Assembly: GCA_026122225.1 (NCBI GenBank)
Contig: JANEZZ010002671.1
Location: 769,063-833,062, forward strand
Length of the DNA: 64,000 nt
DNA from: Heloderma charlesbogerti
Taxonomy: Eukaryota; Chordata; Lepidosauria; Squamata; Helodermatidae
Direction: 5' to 3'
Under the pieces are notes generated by a model. That model made no database searches. It saw only the letters and a program-made list of their open reading frames with translations, and was not told where the DNA came from. The first letter of the stretch is position 1; every line of letters starts with the position of its first letter. Made by a program: the position numbers and the translations under genes. This document shows positions 46,327 to 57,916 of this stretch, one piece after another.

Positions 46327-48840
46327 GGAATAAATTGGCAGGTTTGAAAAGCTGTTAAATATACTTTGAGATTAGGAATAGACCATCCACCTTTCAAGTG
46401 ATGTCCATACATTGCACCCCTGCGATTCTTCCCCTTCCACCATTATTAATAAACATCTCCAATAATTTGTCATTTTTTCAATTTGTCATCAGGACGTGGT
46501 AGAAAAGTAATTTGGAACAAAAAAGCAGTTTGGGCAGGAGCATCACCTCTGCTGGATTTGATAGGAATAACAAAATGTCATCAGCAAATAATTTTTTGAG
46601 ATATTCTTGTCCTAGGAGATGAACCCCTTTGATTCTAGCATCTGTTTGGGTCATGTGGGCTAGCGGTTCTATAGCTACAGCAAATAGGGCAGGGGATAAG
46701 AGGCAACCTTGTCTAGTTCCTCTGTGCAATGTTGTCGGGGGACAGCCAAGACCATTTATTTGGATTAGCACTTCTGAAGCCCAGTATAGTTGACTCACTC
46801 CTGTCAGAAAGTGCTTTTCACAACCACTTCTTTTAAGGAATTCCAGTAAAAGGGCCATTCCAAACAATCAAATGCCTTGAAGGGGTTGAGTGACAGGAAT
46901 GTCATAGCTTGTTTATTCTTAATGCTGTGGTGGATGATAGTGTCCTACAAACAGGGGTTGCTATCTGCCTCCCAGGCAGATTTTGTCTTAATGTATATAT
47001 GAAGTCATGAAGGTATTTAGTTGCCTGGCCATAATAGCTGTGAAAAGCTTTGCATCTTGATTGAGGAGTGAAATGGGCCAATAGGAACCTACCAACTGAG
47101 AGCCCTTACCAGGTAGGTGGATAACTATCACGCTGGCTCATCTCCATGTTTCTGGAATCTCCTCGCTCATTAATATGCTGTTCAGAAGTGTTTTAAGACA
47201 GGACATAAGATCCTCATAAAACTCTTTATAGAACTTGCTTGCATACCCATCTATTTCAGGCAACGTACCTAATTTCAGATTCTTAACTACAGTCCTGGGC
47301 TTTTGTCACACGGAGCTTTTATCCTGCTATTGAGATGGCTCTCTCACGGAAGTTTGCAGGCTCTTTACATGCTGCTGCAAACCTCCAGGGCATCTCCTGC
47401 ACTAAATGCCCTTTGTTCCGTTTTTAAATAAATTGTGGATAATGAGCTATCAAATTACCCCATTGGGTTCCGCTTGAGTTCCCTCTGTGAAAAGAGGAAA
47501 AGCGGCAAGAAGAAGAGCGAGGTCAATGAAAGATATGGAAGACTCAGATACGGGGGAGAAGGAGGGGGAAAGAGGAGAGGGAAAAGGAAGCACGTGGAAG
47601 GAGTCGTGATCCTGCATTTAAAATGGAAGCAGAAAGCCCCGTTTTAAATGCAGGATTTTAGGCTGGTATAGAGATGCTCCTGATCTTTTCTTCAGAGATA
47701 GGTTGGTCCAATCAAGCTGTTTTGTGGGCTTCTGAGAGCAGTTTAAGTCTCAAGGAATTGAACAGCTCATTAATCTCTTCCTCTCCAGGATTGTCTGACT
47801 GCTAACAGCTTTGTAGAGAAAGTCTGGAAAACCTTATTGATGGCTTTTTGCTGCGTTTCCACCTTCCCTGACTTGTTTTGAATGGCCAACATAGGTGCTC
47901 TCTGGCTCAAGACTTTTGTTTCTTCAGGCAGGAACCTTCCTTAATAAAGAGGCTCCAAAGGACAGCCTTCATAGTGTCTCACACCAATGCCGGGGATGTT
48001 TCATGTCGGGTATTTTCAATATAGACGCTTTTAATGCCCTTCTTTATGCTGTCTATGAAAGGTTGGCACAAGGTGAAGGTAGAGTTCTGCCTCCATATCC
48101 TAGTGTGCTCTTTGGGATCACTAAACCTTAACTGTAGGCTCATAGGGGCATGATCCAAGACTGCAACAGAATTGATGTCCATGTTTTGAACTGCAGAGAG
48201 TAAGGACTGAGATATTAAGAAATAATCAATACTCAAGTACATCTGGTGCCTGGAGTAGAAGAATATCCTTTGCAGTGGGATATTTTTCCTTCCAGACTTC
48301 AATCATAACCTAGGTTATACAAGATCAGGGTAATTTCTTGGAGATTCCAACAGACCTGAAAGGTCTAGATAAGCAGTCCAATTCTCTATTTAAGACAGCA
48401 TTCGAGTCTCCTCACCCAAGTACTATATCATCATCGCAAAAGGCTCCAAGGATTCAAAAAGTGTATTCATAAAGGTATCCTGGGTTTGGTTAGGAGCACA
48501 GAAAGAGCCCAAAGTGAGTTTCCTATCCCCCAAGAACCCACGTACCAGTATAAAGCAACCCTTAGGATCAATGAGGACATCCTCTATCACAAAGGGACAA
48601 TGTTTAAATATTATGGCTACTGGTTTTCTAGAGGAACCTTTTGCACAGATTGTTCTCCCAGGGAGGGATGAAACAAGATGCGTTTCACTGATTTCCTGAG
48701 ACATTCCTCTTGTAACATGAGAATGTCAGATTTATAACCCTTTACAGTTTTAATGACTCTCTCTTTATATTTGTTCCCAGCCCATTTACATTCACAGGGA
48801 ATATTTTAAGCTCATAGTTCTACAAACATTTCCAGGTTTT
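46327..48840 (-). mobile_element. L1 LINE copy 3, truncated at both ends
   Basis: Minus-strand endonuclease start near 48,815 (NVNGLG, then DILMLQEE) and frames 48,704-48,423 (VIEDVLIDPKGCFILVRG, TLGSFCAPNQTQDTFM) and 48,302-47,979 (SIDYFLISQSLL, VLDHAPMSLQLRF). RT at 46,867-46,478 has HRGTRQGCLLSPALFAVAIE and LFADDILLFLSN. It ends near WSIPNLKVYL at 46,330, so the 3' part is missing. Confidence 0.88.
47295..47690. mobile_element. Insertion in L1 copy 3, possible DNA transposon
   Basis: L1 coding similarity is lost here and returns on both sides. The insert starts near gggcttttgtcacacgg, is purine-rich on the plus strand at 47,480-47,600 (gaaaagaggaaaagcggc), and ends with a 14-bp perfect inverted repeat, 47,610-47,623 and 47,642-47,655. 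Terminal repeats of the whole insert were not resolved. Confidence 0.4.
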
Positions 48841-49574
48841 GCTCCTCATCTGCATGAAAATAGTACAAAAACACTGTAATTAAGACAGTAAAAATGAATA
48901 TACCCAACAGATAAAAGCAACATCAAAACATCCACTAAGAGGTGAGACTAAGATAGGAACATCTCTCGCCAGTTTGGTGTAACACCAGCATACGTGGGGG
49001 GTATAGTGTGTGTGTGGTGTCTAAAAGCAAAACTTAATTCAACCATTCCATCTTCCACCTGATTTACATTGCGTTAAACTAGTTTCATGTTAGCAGTCAG
49101 TCTTAGTGGCCTTTTCAAGTGACAGCCCAGCTATTACGAGTAAGAGAAGGGGAGGTGAAACTGTATAAAGACATTGCCCAGGCCCCCTAATGGAGAGAAG
49201 GAGAAAGCTTCTCCATAGACTGAAAACAAGGAATAAACTACTTGCTGTCAACATGGAGACTAAGACAAGGCCAACTGTCAATAAGTTTTGAGGCAGGAAG
49301 CTCGATGCCATATTTTTATTTCTTTGAGCTGTTGTTCTCTGCTGCCTTCTTTTGTTCTGAACAATACAATATGATACGTGTTCATCCACAAATACACAAC
49401 ATCTCCCCCTGTTCCCAGCTTAGAATGGATATCACAAAACAGCCTTAACGCATGGGAAAATACATATTTGCCTAGCCAGATGAGCTTCCTTGGGGAGAGC
49501 TTTCCATAAACATGGGGCTATCACAGAAAAGGCCCATACCCAAACTGACACCACCTGAGCTTCTCTCATCTCTC
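48841..49574. other. Unassigned intron sequence, repeat tail at its end
   Basis: No coding motif. 49,450-49,570 (gagctttccataaacatggg, cacagaaaaggcccatac) resembles the end part of the unassigned repeat family at 33,035. Confidence 0.4.
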
Positions 49575-50535
49575 ATTATTTTTAAAAAAATCTGAATTAA
49601 AAAGATCTAAAAAAGACAAAATACAACTAATTAAACAAATTATTGAACCTGGATATAAACAAACAAAATCAAGAAGAATAAATGATAACATTTCATTTCT
49701 TAAAAGATCAATTAGAATTAAAACAAGACAAACAATTGTTGTATTTGTTTTATTGTGTATGACATCCTGAAACGCTTCAGCTATAGGGTGCCTCATAAAT
49801 TGAATTATTGTTATTACAAGCCTATAGAAAAAAAACCCTAAGCACCTAGAAAAATGTACACGTTTCTAAAAACAAAAATGGCTTGACCTTAGTAACAAAC
49901 TGTTCAAATTACTAGCAAGGATTCTACAAAGGGAATGGAAAAAAACTGGTATCACTAATATCATGAGATAATACTACATAAGAAATAGCTAAAGAATGTC
50001 TTTTTTAATGAACATTTTTACTTCTCATACAATCCAACTTCATCTTTAACGAATAACGTCTTCTTAGGCATAAAAGAACCAAGATTTAGTCAATCACAAC
50101 TAAAGATTTTCAAAGTAGTGGTAAAGAACTACTAGTAAAGTCTATTAAAAATTTAAAAAGCAATAAAGCTCTGGGTCTATTTACACTAGAAAGAAGTTGG
50201 CAGACTATATTGTTAACCCACTAACACAAACTATTTGGATTAACACACTATGAAAATCATGGAATGAAGCACAAAATAACTGCAACAACAAAACCAGGCA
50301 AGGATCAAATATTCATATAGACCAAGACCAAACCAGTCTATTCTATTTTGTATTAAAAATAGAAAAATGAAACAAATATAAACTGTTTTATCGACTCCAT
50401 TGAAATATCACAAATCAACTTAAAAGAAACTCAGTCATGTTTCTTGATGCTGAGAAAGCTCAAGTCAAATAGATTTTTTAAATATAAAAACATATGATGA
50501 ATCCAATTTAAAAGAGCAGTTCAAAACTTAGAATG
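49575..50535 (+). mobile_element. L1 LINE copy 4, 5' section
   Basis: Very decayed. Recognisable words are KSIKNLKSNKALG (50,140-50,180), ITATTKPGKDQI (50,280-50,315) and MFLDAEKAQ (RT motif A, 50,440), in a single shifting plus-strand frame. It resumes after a DIRS-like insertion at about 53,345. Confidence 0.7.
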
Positions 50536-50824
50536 TAAGCATGTTAGAATGGTGGAGGACCACATGGGAAGATGAGTGATGGGGTCAAAGGGCATGTGCC
50601 CACACACACCCTGTATGCCCCCTCCCACCGTGGACTTCAGTGTTTCCATTTTGATATGCCTCTTGCTCAGATGTTTGTTAAGCCACTTGAGTTATAGGAC
50701 AACTCTGATGTCTCCATTCTGTTTGGGCACCAAAAAAAAACCTGAGTAGACCCCAACTTTTTCACAGGTTCTATGTCTTGAATGGACAGAAGATGCTGAA
50801 TTGCTTTCAGGAAGACCTCGGGTA

Positions 50825-51102
50825 GTATCCAATAGGGGTGGTGCACTTGCGTCCAGCCCTGCCAGCCCATGCATAGCTGTGATACAGCACTTATGGGGGC
50901 AAGCCCTGACATGCTCAAAAGCACTAGTTTCTGGAAGAGGTACAACCTGACCCTTCCAGAAACCAGTATTTTCACATGCATTGGGGCTTGCCCCCGGAAA
51001 CACTATATTGCGGCCTCATGTGGACCTGGGCTGGCAGGGCTGGGTGCATGTGAACCGAGTGCCGGCAGGGCTGGCTAGGTGTGCACTGCCCCTATTGGAT
51101 AC
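50825..51102. mobile_element. MITE with 22-bp inverted ends inside the DIRS-like element
   Basis: Left end gtatccaataggggtggtgc and right end gcactgcccctattggatac are inverted with two mismatches. The interior also folds: gtttctggaagaggtac and cttccagaaacc, and gggggcaagccc and gggcttgccccc. 278 bp, no coding capacity. Confidence 0.8.
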
Positions 51103-52454
51103 AGATCCTTACGTTTCTCTGGGTACTTGGAGATGCAATTAATTTGTTTCTTAGAAGATGAGCAAATTCAAAACAGCAGACTTTGGTAACCATGTCCTGT
51201 ACCCACTTGTCTATGGATGTGTTGGACAAATCAGAGGAAGCTACCCCAAATGGTTTCCTGGGTTGCTGACCCCCTGATATCAAGTCAATGGACTTTTCTT
51301 TGGTCCTTTAATTATAGAAAATGACATGTAAGAGGAGCTGGAAGGCTGAGTGGCTGGTTCCACCTAGGTTTGGATCCCCCGTTGTGTGTACACTCAGGGT
51401 GTGTTGACTCAAAATGAGAGGGTTTTGACTTGTGTGGTCATCCTTTTTTTGCTATGGGAAGTGCCCTTTTCTTATGTCTTCATGAGAAGGGCTCCAGTGG
51501 TTCAACAAACAGTTTTGCCCCTGTGATGGGTGTGCTGGCTAGCCTGGCATGGGATCCTAGGTCTACATCCCAGTGTCTCAGCCAGATGTTTCTTTTGGCT
51601 ACTATGCTGGCTGCCATTGCTCTGGCTCCAAACTGAATTACTTCTAATGAAGAATCTGCTAATAGAGCTGCTGAATATGCAGTCTTTTTAAAGCAATCTT
51701 TGACTGGTCTGGAAACACTGTGCTATTCAGCTAGATCTTCAGCCAGAGTACATAGCTGTGGCAAATACTGAGTTGGTGGTAGATACCATGAATGCAGCTG
51801 CTGAAGCTTTGAGATCTCTGCATAGAGCCATCTCAACCCTCTTATCACTGGGGTATTTAAGCCCACATTTCCCATCTGCTGATAGGACTGCAGAGGAAGT
51901 TAAGATTGCTACTGGGATGTCTATTACAGGAATCTTGAGGTGATCCACAATGCTGACAGGTAGAGAGCAATGTTTGTTGGATCTGCTTATCCTCAGAAGG
52001 GTTGGACGACTCTACTTTCCAGACCCTATCAACGAGTCTGGAAAAAGCACAGTCACAGGCTTGGAGGGACCCTATGGGAACACTGCCTTTGCCCCTTTGG
52101 GTGTCTAGTTGATGATTCTTCTGGCTTAGCTTGTTCCTCATTCAGTTGGTGGGAATGAGCCTTAACTAGCGGGGCGGGAAATATGGCTGCTTGGAAAAGG
52201 CATCCTTTGTGGGCTGAGGGCTCCAATTCCTACTCAGAAAGCTCTCCCTCATTGCTCTCATTTGAGCCATGCGAGGCTTCACAAACAGATTGGGCATCAG
52301 GAGACAAGAGGACAGGCCCTGTCCTTGAGGTTTGCCATTTCTAGTGGTCTTTTAACCCCTGCATTGTTCCCTTGGCCATTTTTTTTTTTTTTTCATGGGG
52401 CCATCAGATTCTGGGTCATGAGACTGGTAGCCAGAGGATGAGGATACTTTAGAG

Positions 52455-52553
52455 CAGGGTGACCAATTTGTGGCTCTCGAGATTCTATGCTGGCTAGGGT
52501 TGATTGGAGTTGCAGGTCAAAACATCTGGAGGGCCACACCTTGCCCACTCCTG
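52455..52553. mobile_element. hAT-type foldback MITE with perfect 8-bp target duplication
   Basis: Element from cagggtgaccaatttg to cttgcccactcctg, 99 bp. ctttagag flanks it at 52,447-52,454 and 52,554-52,561. Inside the DIRS-like element, so younger than it. Confidence 0.93.
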
Positions 52554-53344
52554 CTTTAGAGGATCAGGAGTCAGAAGAACAGCTTCTTTAGGGGGATCTG
52601 TAGGGTTTTTTATGGTTATGCCTTCATCTGCCGCAGAGCTGTATCTGGTGTTTTTTCTCCTTGTGTCTTTTATGAGGGGAAAGAGATCCGGATCTGCTGA
52701 AAGAAGATTTGGCCTGATCTGAGAGAAGGGCCCCTTTTACCCCCTGGAAAGCTAAGCTCCTAACACAAGCCATGAAATGCGGAAGGGTCCTCCCCAGAAA
52801 AGAGCTCTGCCTTTTCAGCATTAGGCTGATCACTCACCCCTTCCTTCCTTTTGTGCCTCTCAGTGCTTGGTACTAAAATTACACTCTGAAAGGCTGAAGC
52901 ATCCAGGCCTTTCTCTTCCAGGTCGCTTGAATGGACCACTTTGCAGTTTCCCCATGCTGTTTGCTTGCTGCAGGTACTTAAAGATCCATATAGCTGACCA
53001 TGGCTCTGGCTAACCCCTGCCTGACCTATTGTGAGGGGAGTTAGGATGCCTCTGTGATGCTTGCCTGGTCTCACCTGTTAGCTGGTCTTCCTGTGTTGTT
53101 TCATGGGCTGTTGACAAGGCAGGGAATGCTCATGTTGGCTGCTGCTCTGAGAAATCAGGCCCTATCTGGTCCTGGGGGGTGTTCTTGGGGATGACAAGCA
53201 AATTCACACACATGAACATACTGCCCTTTGCTGCCTTTGTGTCTCCCTGGCTGGATGTGTGTTGGAAGGGATTGAACATTGGATCTTGCCTATCTATACC
53301 AGAGGAAGTTGACATCTCAAGGTGATGGAATGCCCTCTGGGAGC

Positions 53345-54560
53345 CTCAGGAGAAAGTTCTATTGCAAAAATATAAAAAAGAAGCCTTGGTATGCAGTAAA
53401 ATTAAAATGAAACTTCCCTATATGACTGGTATGGCTTGGATAAACAGATTTTGGCTGGACACGAATATACTGGAAAAAGAATTTTGGATTCACTATAGTT
53501 TCAGCCATGCAAGCTTCTACAAGATCCTAAATTGCTTTTCAAATTTAAAGCGCCAATAAAAGCTTGGTGCAAACCTCAACAATATCATAGCCCAGGATTA
53601 TCCCCTTTCACTTCAATATTACATAACAGATAAACCACAGTTTACCTAAAATGCCTGGAGATTTTTCAATCTGGCAACAAAAATGATGTTTATAATTCAA
53701 AACCTAAATGAATAATAATTTATGAAAAATTAACTATGAACAACTAAAGGAAGGATATAGGCTGCCAATTTTACAATATTTCCAAGGGTGGCACATTAAG
53801 ATCAACTCTGGACTAAATATGTACTACTACATAAGATAACATTTGAAATATGGTTAGTAAATCATACAACTCAAAATATGATCGATAAAATGTATGCCTT
53901 ATCAGAATAGAAGCAAATGGAACAATCTAATATCCCATTTAAAAGAAAATGGAGTATATGAATGTATCAATTTAGGAAAAGGAGAGGGCCTGGATTTATA
54001 ATAATATATCATCCATCCTAAATGGATTTTTTTCAACGTTATTTATCAGTGGTTTCTTACACCACATAAATTAAATTGTATTTATTCTAACTTTCCAGAT
54101 GCGTGTTAGAGGTGCCAATCTTCAAAAACCAACCTCTTACACATCTCCTGGTCCTGTTCAAAAATTGGGCAATTCTGAATGAAATGCTCTGTAACAGACG
54201 ACAGGGTATCAGTTATCAGATCCAAAAGCAGTGTTGCTTTGCTATATGAAAGAAGAAATAGAATCAGAGGATCTGTAACTTAAACTTATTAATAGCAGCA
54301 AGAAAGCTTAAAATTCAAAATCAGGAGAAACTACTTGTCTTACAGAATGGTTCAAATGATATGGAAAACTGACTTAAAAACTAACTTATTTTAAAAGAAG
54401 TCACTAACTAAAAAGTTCATAGAAAAATGTTTATTAATTTGTGGAATGAAAATTGTCACAACAATATCCAACTTTGTTTTCATTTTTATGCTACAAATGA
54501 AAATAATTTCTGTATGTATCTTATGCTATGCTATATTAATAAAAAGTAACTTTAAAATTG
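53345..54560 (+). mobile_element. L1 LINE copy 4, 3' section
   Basis: 53,362-53,559 is open (MTGMAWINRFWLDTNILEKE). Later frames carry the L1 C-terminal Cys/His region (CWRCQSSKTNLLHISWSCSK, about 54,105-54,165). It ends near 54,560. With 49,575-50,535 it forms one L1 split by the DIRS-like element. Confidence 0.8.
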
Positions 54561-54668
54561 TGGTGGTATATAAATACGAATATGTTTCATTTCTCCTGTC
54601 TCCCTTCCACCAAGGTTTTATTCTCTCTGGACTGCAGAATCTGCCATTTTGCCTTTTGAAACACTAAC

Positions 54669-54800
54669 CTGTTCTTGCACATCTTCAAATTCTGAGCTGA
54701 GCAGTTCTATGAAGATAGGAACAGCTCCTGCTTGGATCACAATCCGAGTTTGAAGAGAATTTCCAGAAGCAATGTTAGTCAGTACCCAGGCAGCTTCAAA
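54669..54800 (-). CDS. KPNA1: KPNA1 coding exon: ARM2 (first in window)
   Basis: AG is at 54,802-54,801; the exon starts TTT and ends CAG before GTTAGT, 132 bp and 44 codons. It encodes [38 protein letters not shown] and [17 protein letters not shown] is ARM2, with the Trp and Asn that open the major NLS site. Human KPNA1 has Ser for the first Ala as I recall. Exons upstream, including the importin-beta-binding domain, are not found before 64,000. Confidence 0.98.
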
Positions 54801-54974
54801 CTGGAACAGGAGAAAAAGGAAGCCATTATACCTCTTTGTGCAGGCCATAACGCTTAAACAAAAAGTCAGCACTGAGCTGGAGTTGCAGGGTCATGCATAA
54901 GGTGGCTAGAGATGACAAACATAAGCAAAATGGCTTTCCCAACCATATGTAACAGACATGCTCAACATGTTACC

Positions 54975-55240
54975 TTCCCCTTATTTATTTATACTCCACT
55001 TTCCATCAACAGCTAACAATAAAATACATTTAAAAAAAACTTAATTAAAACATGACATAAAAACAAATAAATTAAAGGCACAAAAATAAAAGAAATAAAC
55101 AGCACCAACTAATAAAAATCCCCTTCAGCAACAGACTAGCTTCTTTGCCAAAGGCCTGTCTGAAGAAGAAATGTCTTTGTCTGCCAGCCAAAGGACAACA
55201 GACACGTGCCCCTTCCACCCTGCCCATCTGCTTCTGATAT
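54975..55240. repeat. Interspersed repeat, unassigned family (second copy)
   Basis: ttatttatttatactccact, then an A-rich block with cataaaaacaaataaattaa, then a GC-richer aaaggcctgtctgaagaaga end. Same layout as 33,035-33,345. Confidence 0.5.
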
Positions 55241-55702
55241 AATATCACTTTCTCTAAGTAAAATCATATCTCAAAAGTTACACTGGCAAGAGGATAGGCT
55301 GCAATTAGTGTTTATTAGCAAGTAAGTGCCACTAAGCGGAAACAGCAAAGAAGTGCCAGTTGGTGTAATACTATTTGTTTTTCTGATATTTCAAGCTGAA
55401 GAATTTTTTGTCAGGTACAATTTGAAGTGATCATATCCCAAATTACTTCAATATTAAATATACATAAATATTCATTAATTCCCTGGTCTTTTAAAAAAAT
55501 GCCAAATACAAAGAAACCAAAGCTGTTACCTTGAAAATAACGTCAGGATACCTTGAAGACACTTCAGAGTTCAGTACACTTTTTAAAGACAACTTAAGCT
55601 GGTGTAACACAGTGACTTGGTTCACTGTCATAACTTTACATACGAACGCGAGTGTTCACTAAAGACCAGTAATCCTGGTGATTTAAACTTGCTTGACTTT
55701 GG
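55241..55702 (-). other. KPNA1 intron sequence, nothing recognised
   Basis: AT-rich. No exon with the importin-alpha ARM1 sequence is present here. Confidence 0.5.
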
Positions 55703-56060
55703 GACTGTTTGTACATAATAGCAGCATATTGTGGGTTAATTAACCCACAATTTGCTATGGTGCATGCTAGGTGTATTCCACAGCCATTTTAAATATTTAA
55801 CATCCTATTAGGCAATCAGGGGTTGTTAAGTGACATTTGAACCTTGACATTATAGATTAATTGTGGGTTAAACAACCCACAGTTAACTTACAATTAGTTG
55901 TTAGGTTAATTGTGGGTTGTTTAACCCACAATTAACCTATAGTGTCCTGATTTGGACATCACATAGCAACCCTTGATCGGACCGATCAGGACTTGAATAT
56001 TCAGAAAAGCTGTGGAACGTGCCTGGCATGTCCCATGGCAAATCATGGTTAACCCAAGAT
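55703..56060. mobile_element. Palindrome-rich MITE (AACCCAC family), cut by BovB
   Basis: Contains ttgtgggttaattaacccac, ggttgtttaacccacaatta and aatcatggttaaccca. The left part gtttgtacataatagcagc lacks a matching right end because BovB starts at 56,061. Shares words with the element at 2,205-2,672. Confidence 0.6.
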
Positions 56061-57916
56061 TGTTGTTGTTCAGTCGTTAAGTTGTGTCCGACTCTTTGTG
56101 ACCCCCATGGACCATAGCATGCCAGGTCTTCCTGTCCTCCGCTCTCTCCCGGAGTGTGCTCAAGTTCATATTCATTGCATCGGTGATGCTATCTAGCCAT
56201 CTCATCCTCTGCCGGCCCCTTCTCCTTTTGCCTTCAATCTTTCCCAGCATCAGGGTCTTTTCCAGAGAGTTTTCTCTTCGCATTAGGTGGCCAAAATATT
56301 TCAGCTTCAGCTTCAGTATCTGTCCTTCCAATGAGCAGTCAGGGTTGATTTCCTTTAGGACTGACTGATTTGACCTCCTTGCAGTCCAGGGGACTCATAA
56401 GAGTCTTCTCCAGCACCACAGTTCGAATGCATCGATTCTCCGGCGCTCAGCCTTCCTTACAGTCCAGCCCTCACAGACATACGTTGCTACTGGGAAAACC
56501 ATAGCTTTGATTATATGAACCTTTGTCGGCAAGGTGATGTCTCTGCTTCTTACTATGCTGTCTAGGTGTGCCATAGCTTTCCTCCCAAGGAGCAAGTGTC
56601 TTTTAATTTCATGGCTACAGTCACCATCTGCGGTGATCTTGGAGCCCAAGAAAATAAAATCTGTCACTGCTTCCATTTCTTCCCCTTCTATATGCCAGGA
56701 AGTGATGGAGCCAGATGCCATGATCTTAGTTTTTTTAATGTTTTTTCAAACATTAGTTTTTTCAAACCAGCTTTTGCACTCTCCAATTTCACCCTCAACA
56801 AGAGATCCTCTTTGCTTTCTGCCATTAGGGTGGTATCGTCTGCATATCGGAGGTTGTTGATAATTCTCCCTGCAATCTTAATTCTGACCTGTGATTCATC
56901 CAACCCGGCATTTCTCATGATGTACTCTGCATATAAATTAAATAAGCAGGGTGACAATATGCAGCCTTGTCGTACTCCTTTCCCAATTTGGAACCAATCG
57001 GTTGTTCCATGTCCGGTTCTTACTGTTGCTTCTTGACGCTTGTACAGGTTTCTCAGGAGACAGGTAAGGTGGTCTGGTACTCCCATCTCTTTCAGAATTT
57101 GCCACAGTTTGTTGTGATCCACACAATCAAAGGCTTTAGCATAGTCAATGGAGCAGAAATAGACGTTTTTCTGGAATTCTCTTGCTTTCTCCATGATGCA
57201 GCAAATGTTGGCGATTTGATCTCTAGTTCCTCTGCCTCGTCGAAACCCAGCTTGTACTTCCGGTAGTTCTCTGTTCACCTGCTGCTGAAGCCTAGCTTGC
57301 AGGATTTTGAGCATCACCTTGCTGGCATGTGAAATGAGCGCAACTGTACGGTAGTTGGAACACTCTTTGGCATTGCCCTTCTTTGGAATTGGAATGTAAA
57401 CTGACCTTTTCCAGTCTTGTGGCCACTGTTGGGTGTTCCAAATTTGTTGGCATATTGAGTGCAGCACTTGAACAGCATCATCTTTTAGGATTTCAAATAG
57501 CTCTGCTGGAATACTGTCATCTCCGCTAGCTTTATTGTTAGTAATGCTTCCTAAGGCCCACTTGACCTTAATCTCATCTGCTTCTGTTAGGTCCCTGCCT
57601 TCTTTGTCCTTTATCATGCCTGTCTTTGCACAAAACGTTCCCTTGAGATCTCCGATTTTCTTGAAAAGATCTCTAGTCTTTCCCATTCTATTGTTTTCCT
57701 CAATTTCTTTGCATTGTTCATTTAAGAAGGCCTTCTTGTCTCTCCTTGCTATTCGCTGGAACTCTGCAGTTGGATATATCTTCCCCTTTCTCCCTTGCTT
57801 TTCACTTCCTTTCGTTCCTCAGCTACCTGTAAAGCCTCATCAGACAGCCACTTTGCTTCCTTGCATGTCTTTTTCTTTGGGATGGATTTAGTTCCTGCCT
57901 CCTGAACAATGTTACG
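56061..57916 (-). mobile_element. BovB (RTE) LINE copy 2, 3' section
   Basis: Starts with tgttgttgttcagtcgttaa (reverse of the 3' tail) and runs to ttacg at 57,916, where a CR1 is inserted. It continues at 59,579. The coding order is as in copy 1. Confidence 0.93.
56077..57686 (-). pseudogene. BovB ORF2 remnant (copy 2)
   Basis: 332-codon frame 57,686-56,688 with KKGNAKECSNYRTVALISHA, SIDYAKAFDCVDHNKLWQI, KGVRQGCILSPCLFNLYAE and LRYADDTTLMAES; all three RT motifs including YADD are intact. It then breaks (a duplication-like ttttttcaaaca stretch at 56,735-56,765). 56,721-56,395 and 56,331-56,077 carry the C-terminal parts (SIVRSRDITLPTKVHIIKAM; YFGHLMRRENSLEKTLMLGK). A deletion after ADEIK removes about 40 codons relative to copy 1. 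Confidence 0.9.

Larger units (their letters stand above)
50540..53340 (-). mobile_element. DIRS-like retroelement copy 2, gag-like and RT start
   Basis: Minus-strand motif order fits DIRS: a gag-like helical region KIPVIDIPVAILTSSAVLSA with SDKRVEMALCRDLKASAAAF (51,940-51,750); then NTSIDKWVQDMVTKVCCFEF (51,220-51,160), like the start of DIRS RT; then after a MITE, GVYSGFFLVPKQNGDIRVVL (50,755-50,695). RT palm motifs and the recombinase are missing. Two MITEs lie inside. Frames are broken by stops. Confidence 0.75.

Noticed and set aside
36521..48840. Endogenous retrovirus
   Set aside because: RT wording (QGCPLSPLLFT, AFDCV) and the endonuclease belong to L1-type LINEs; no LTRs, protease or envelope features were seen.
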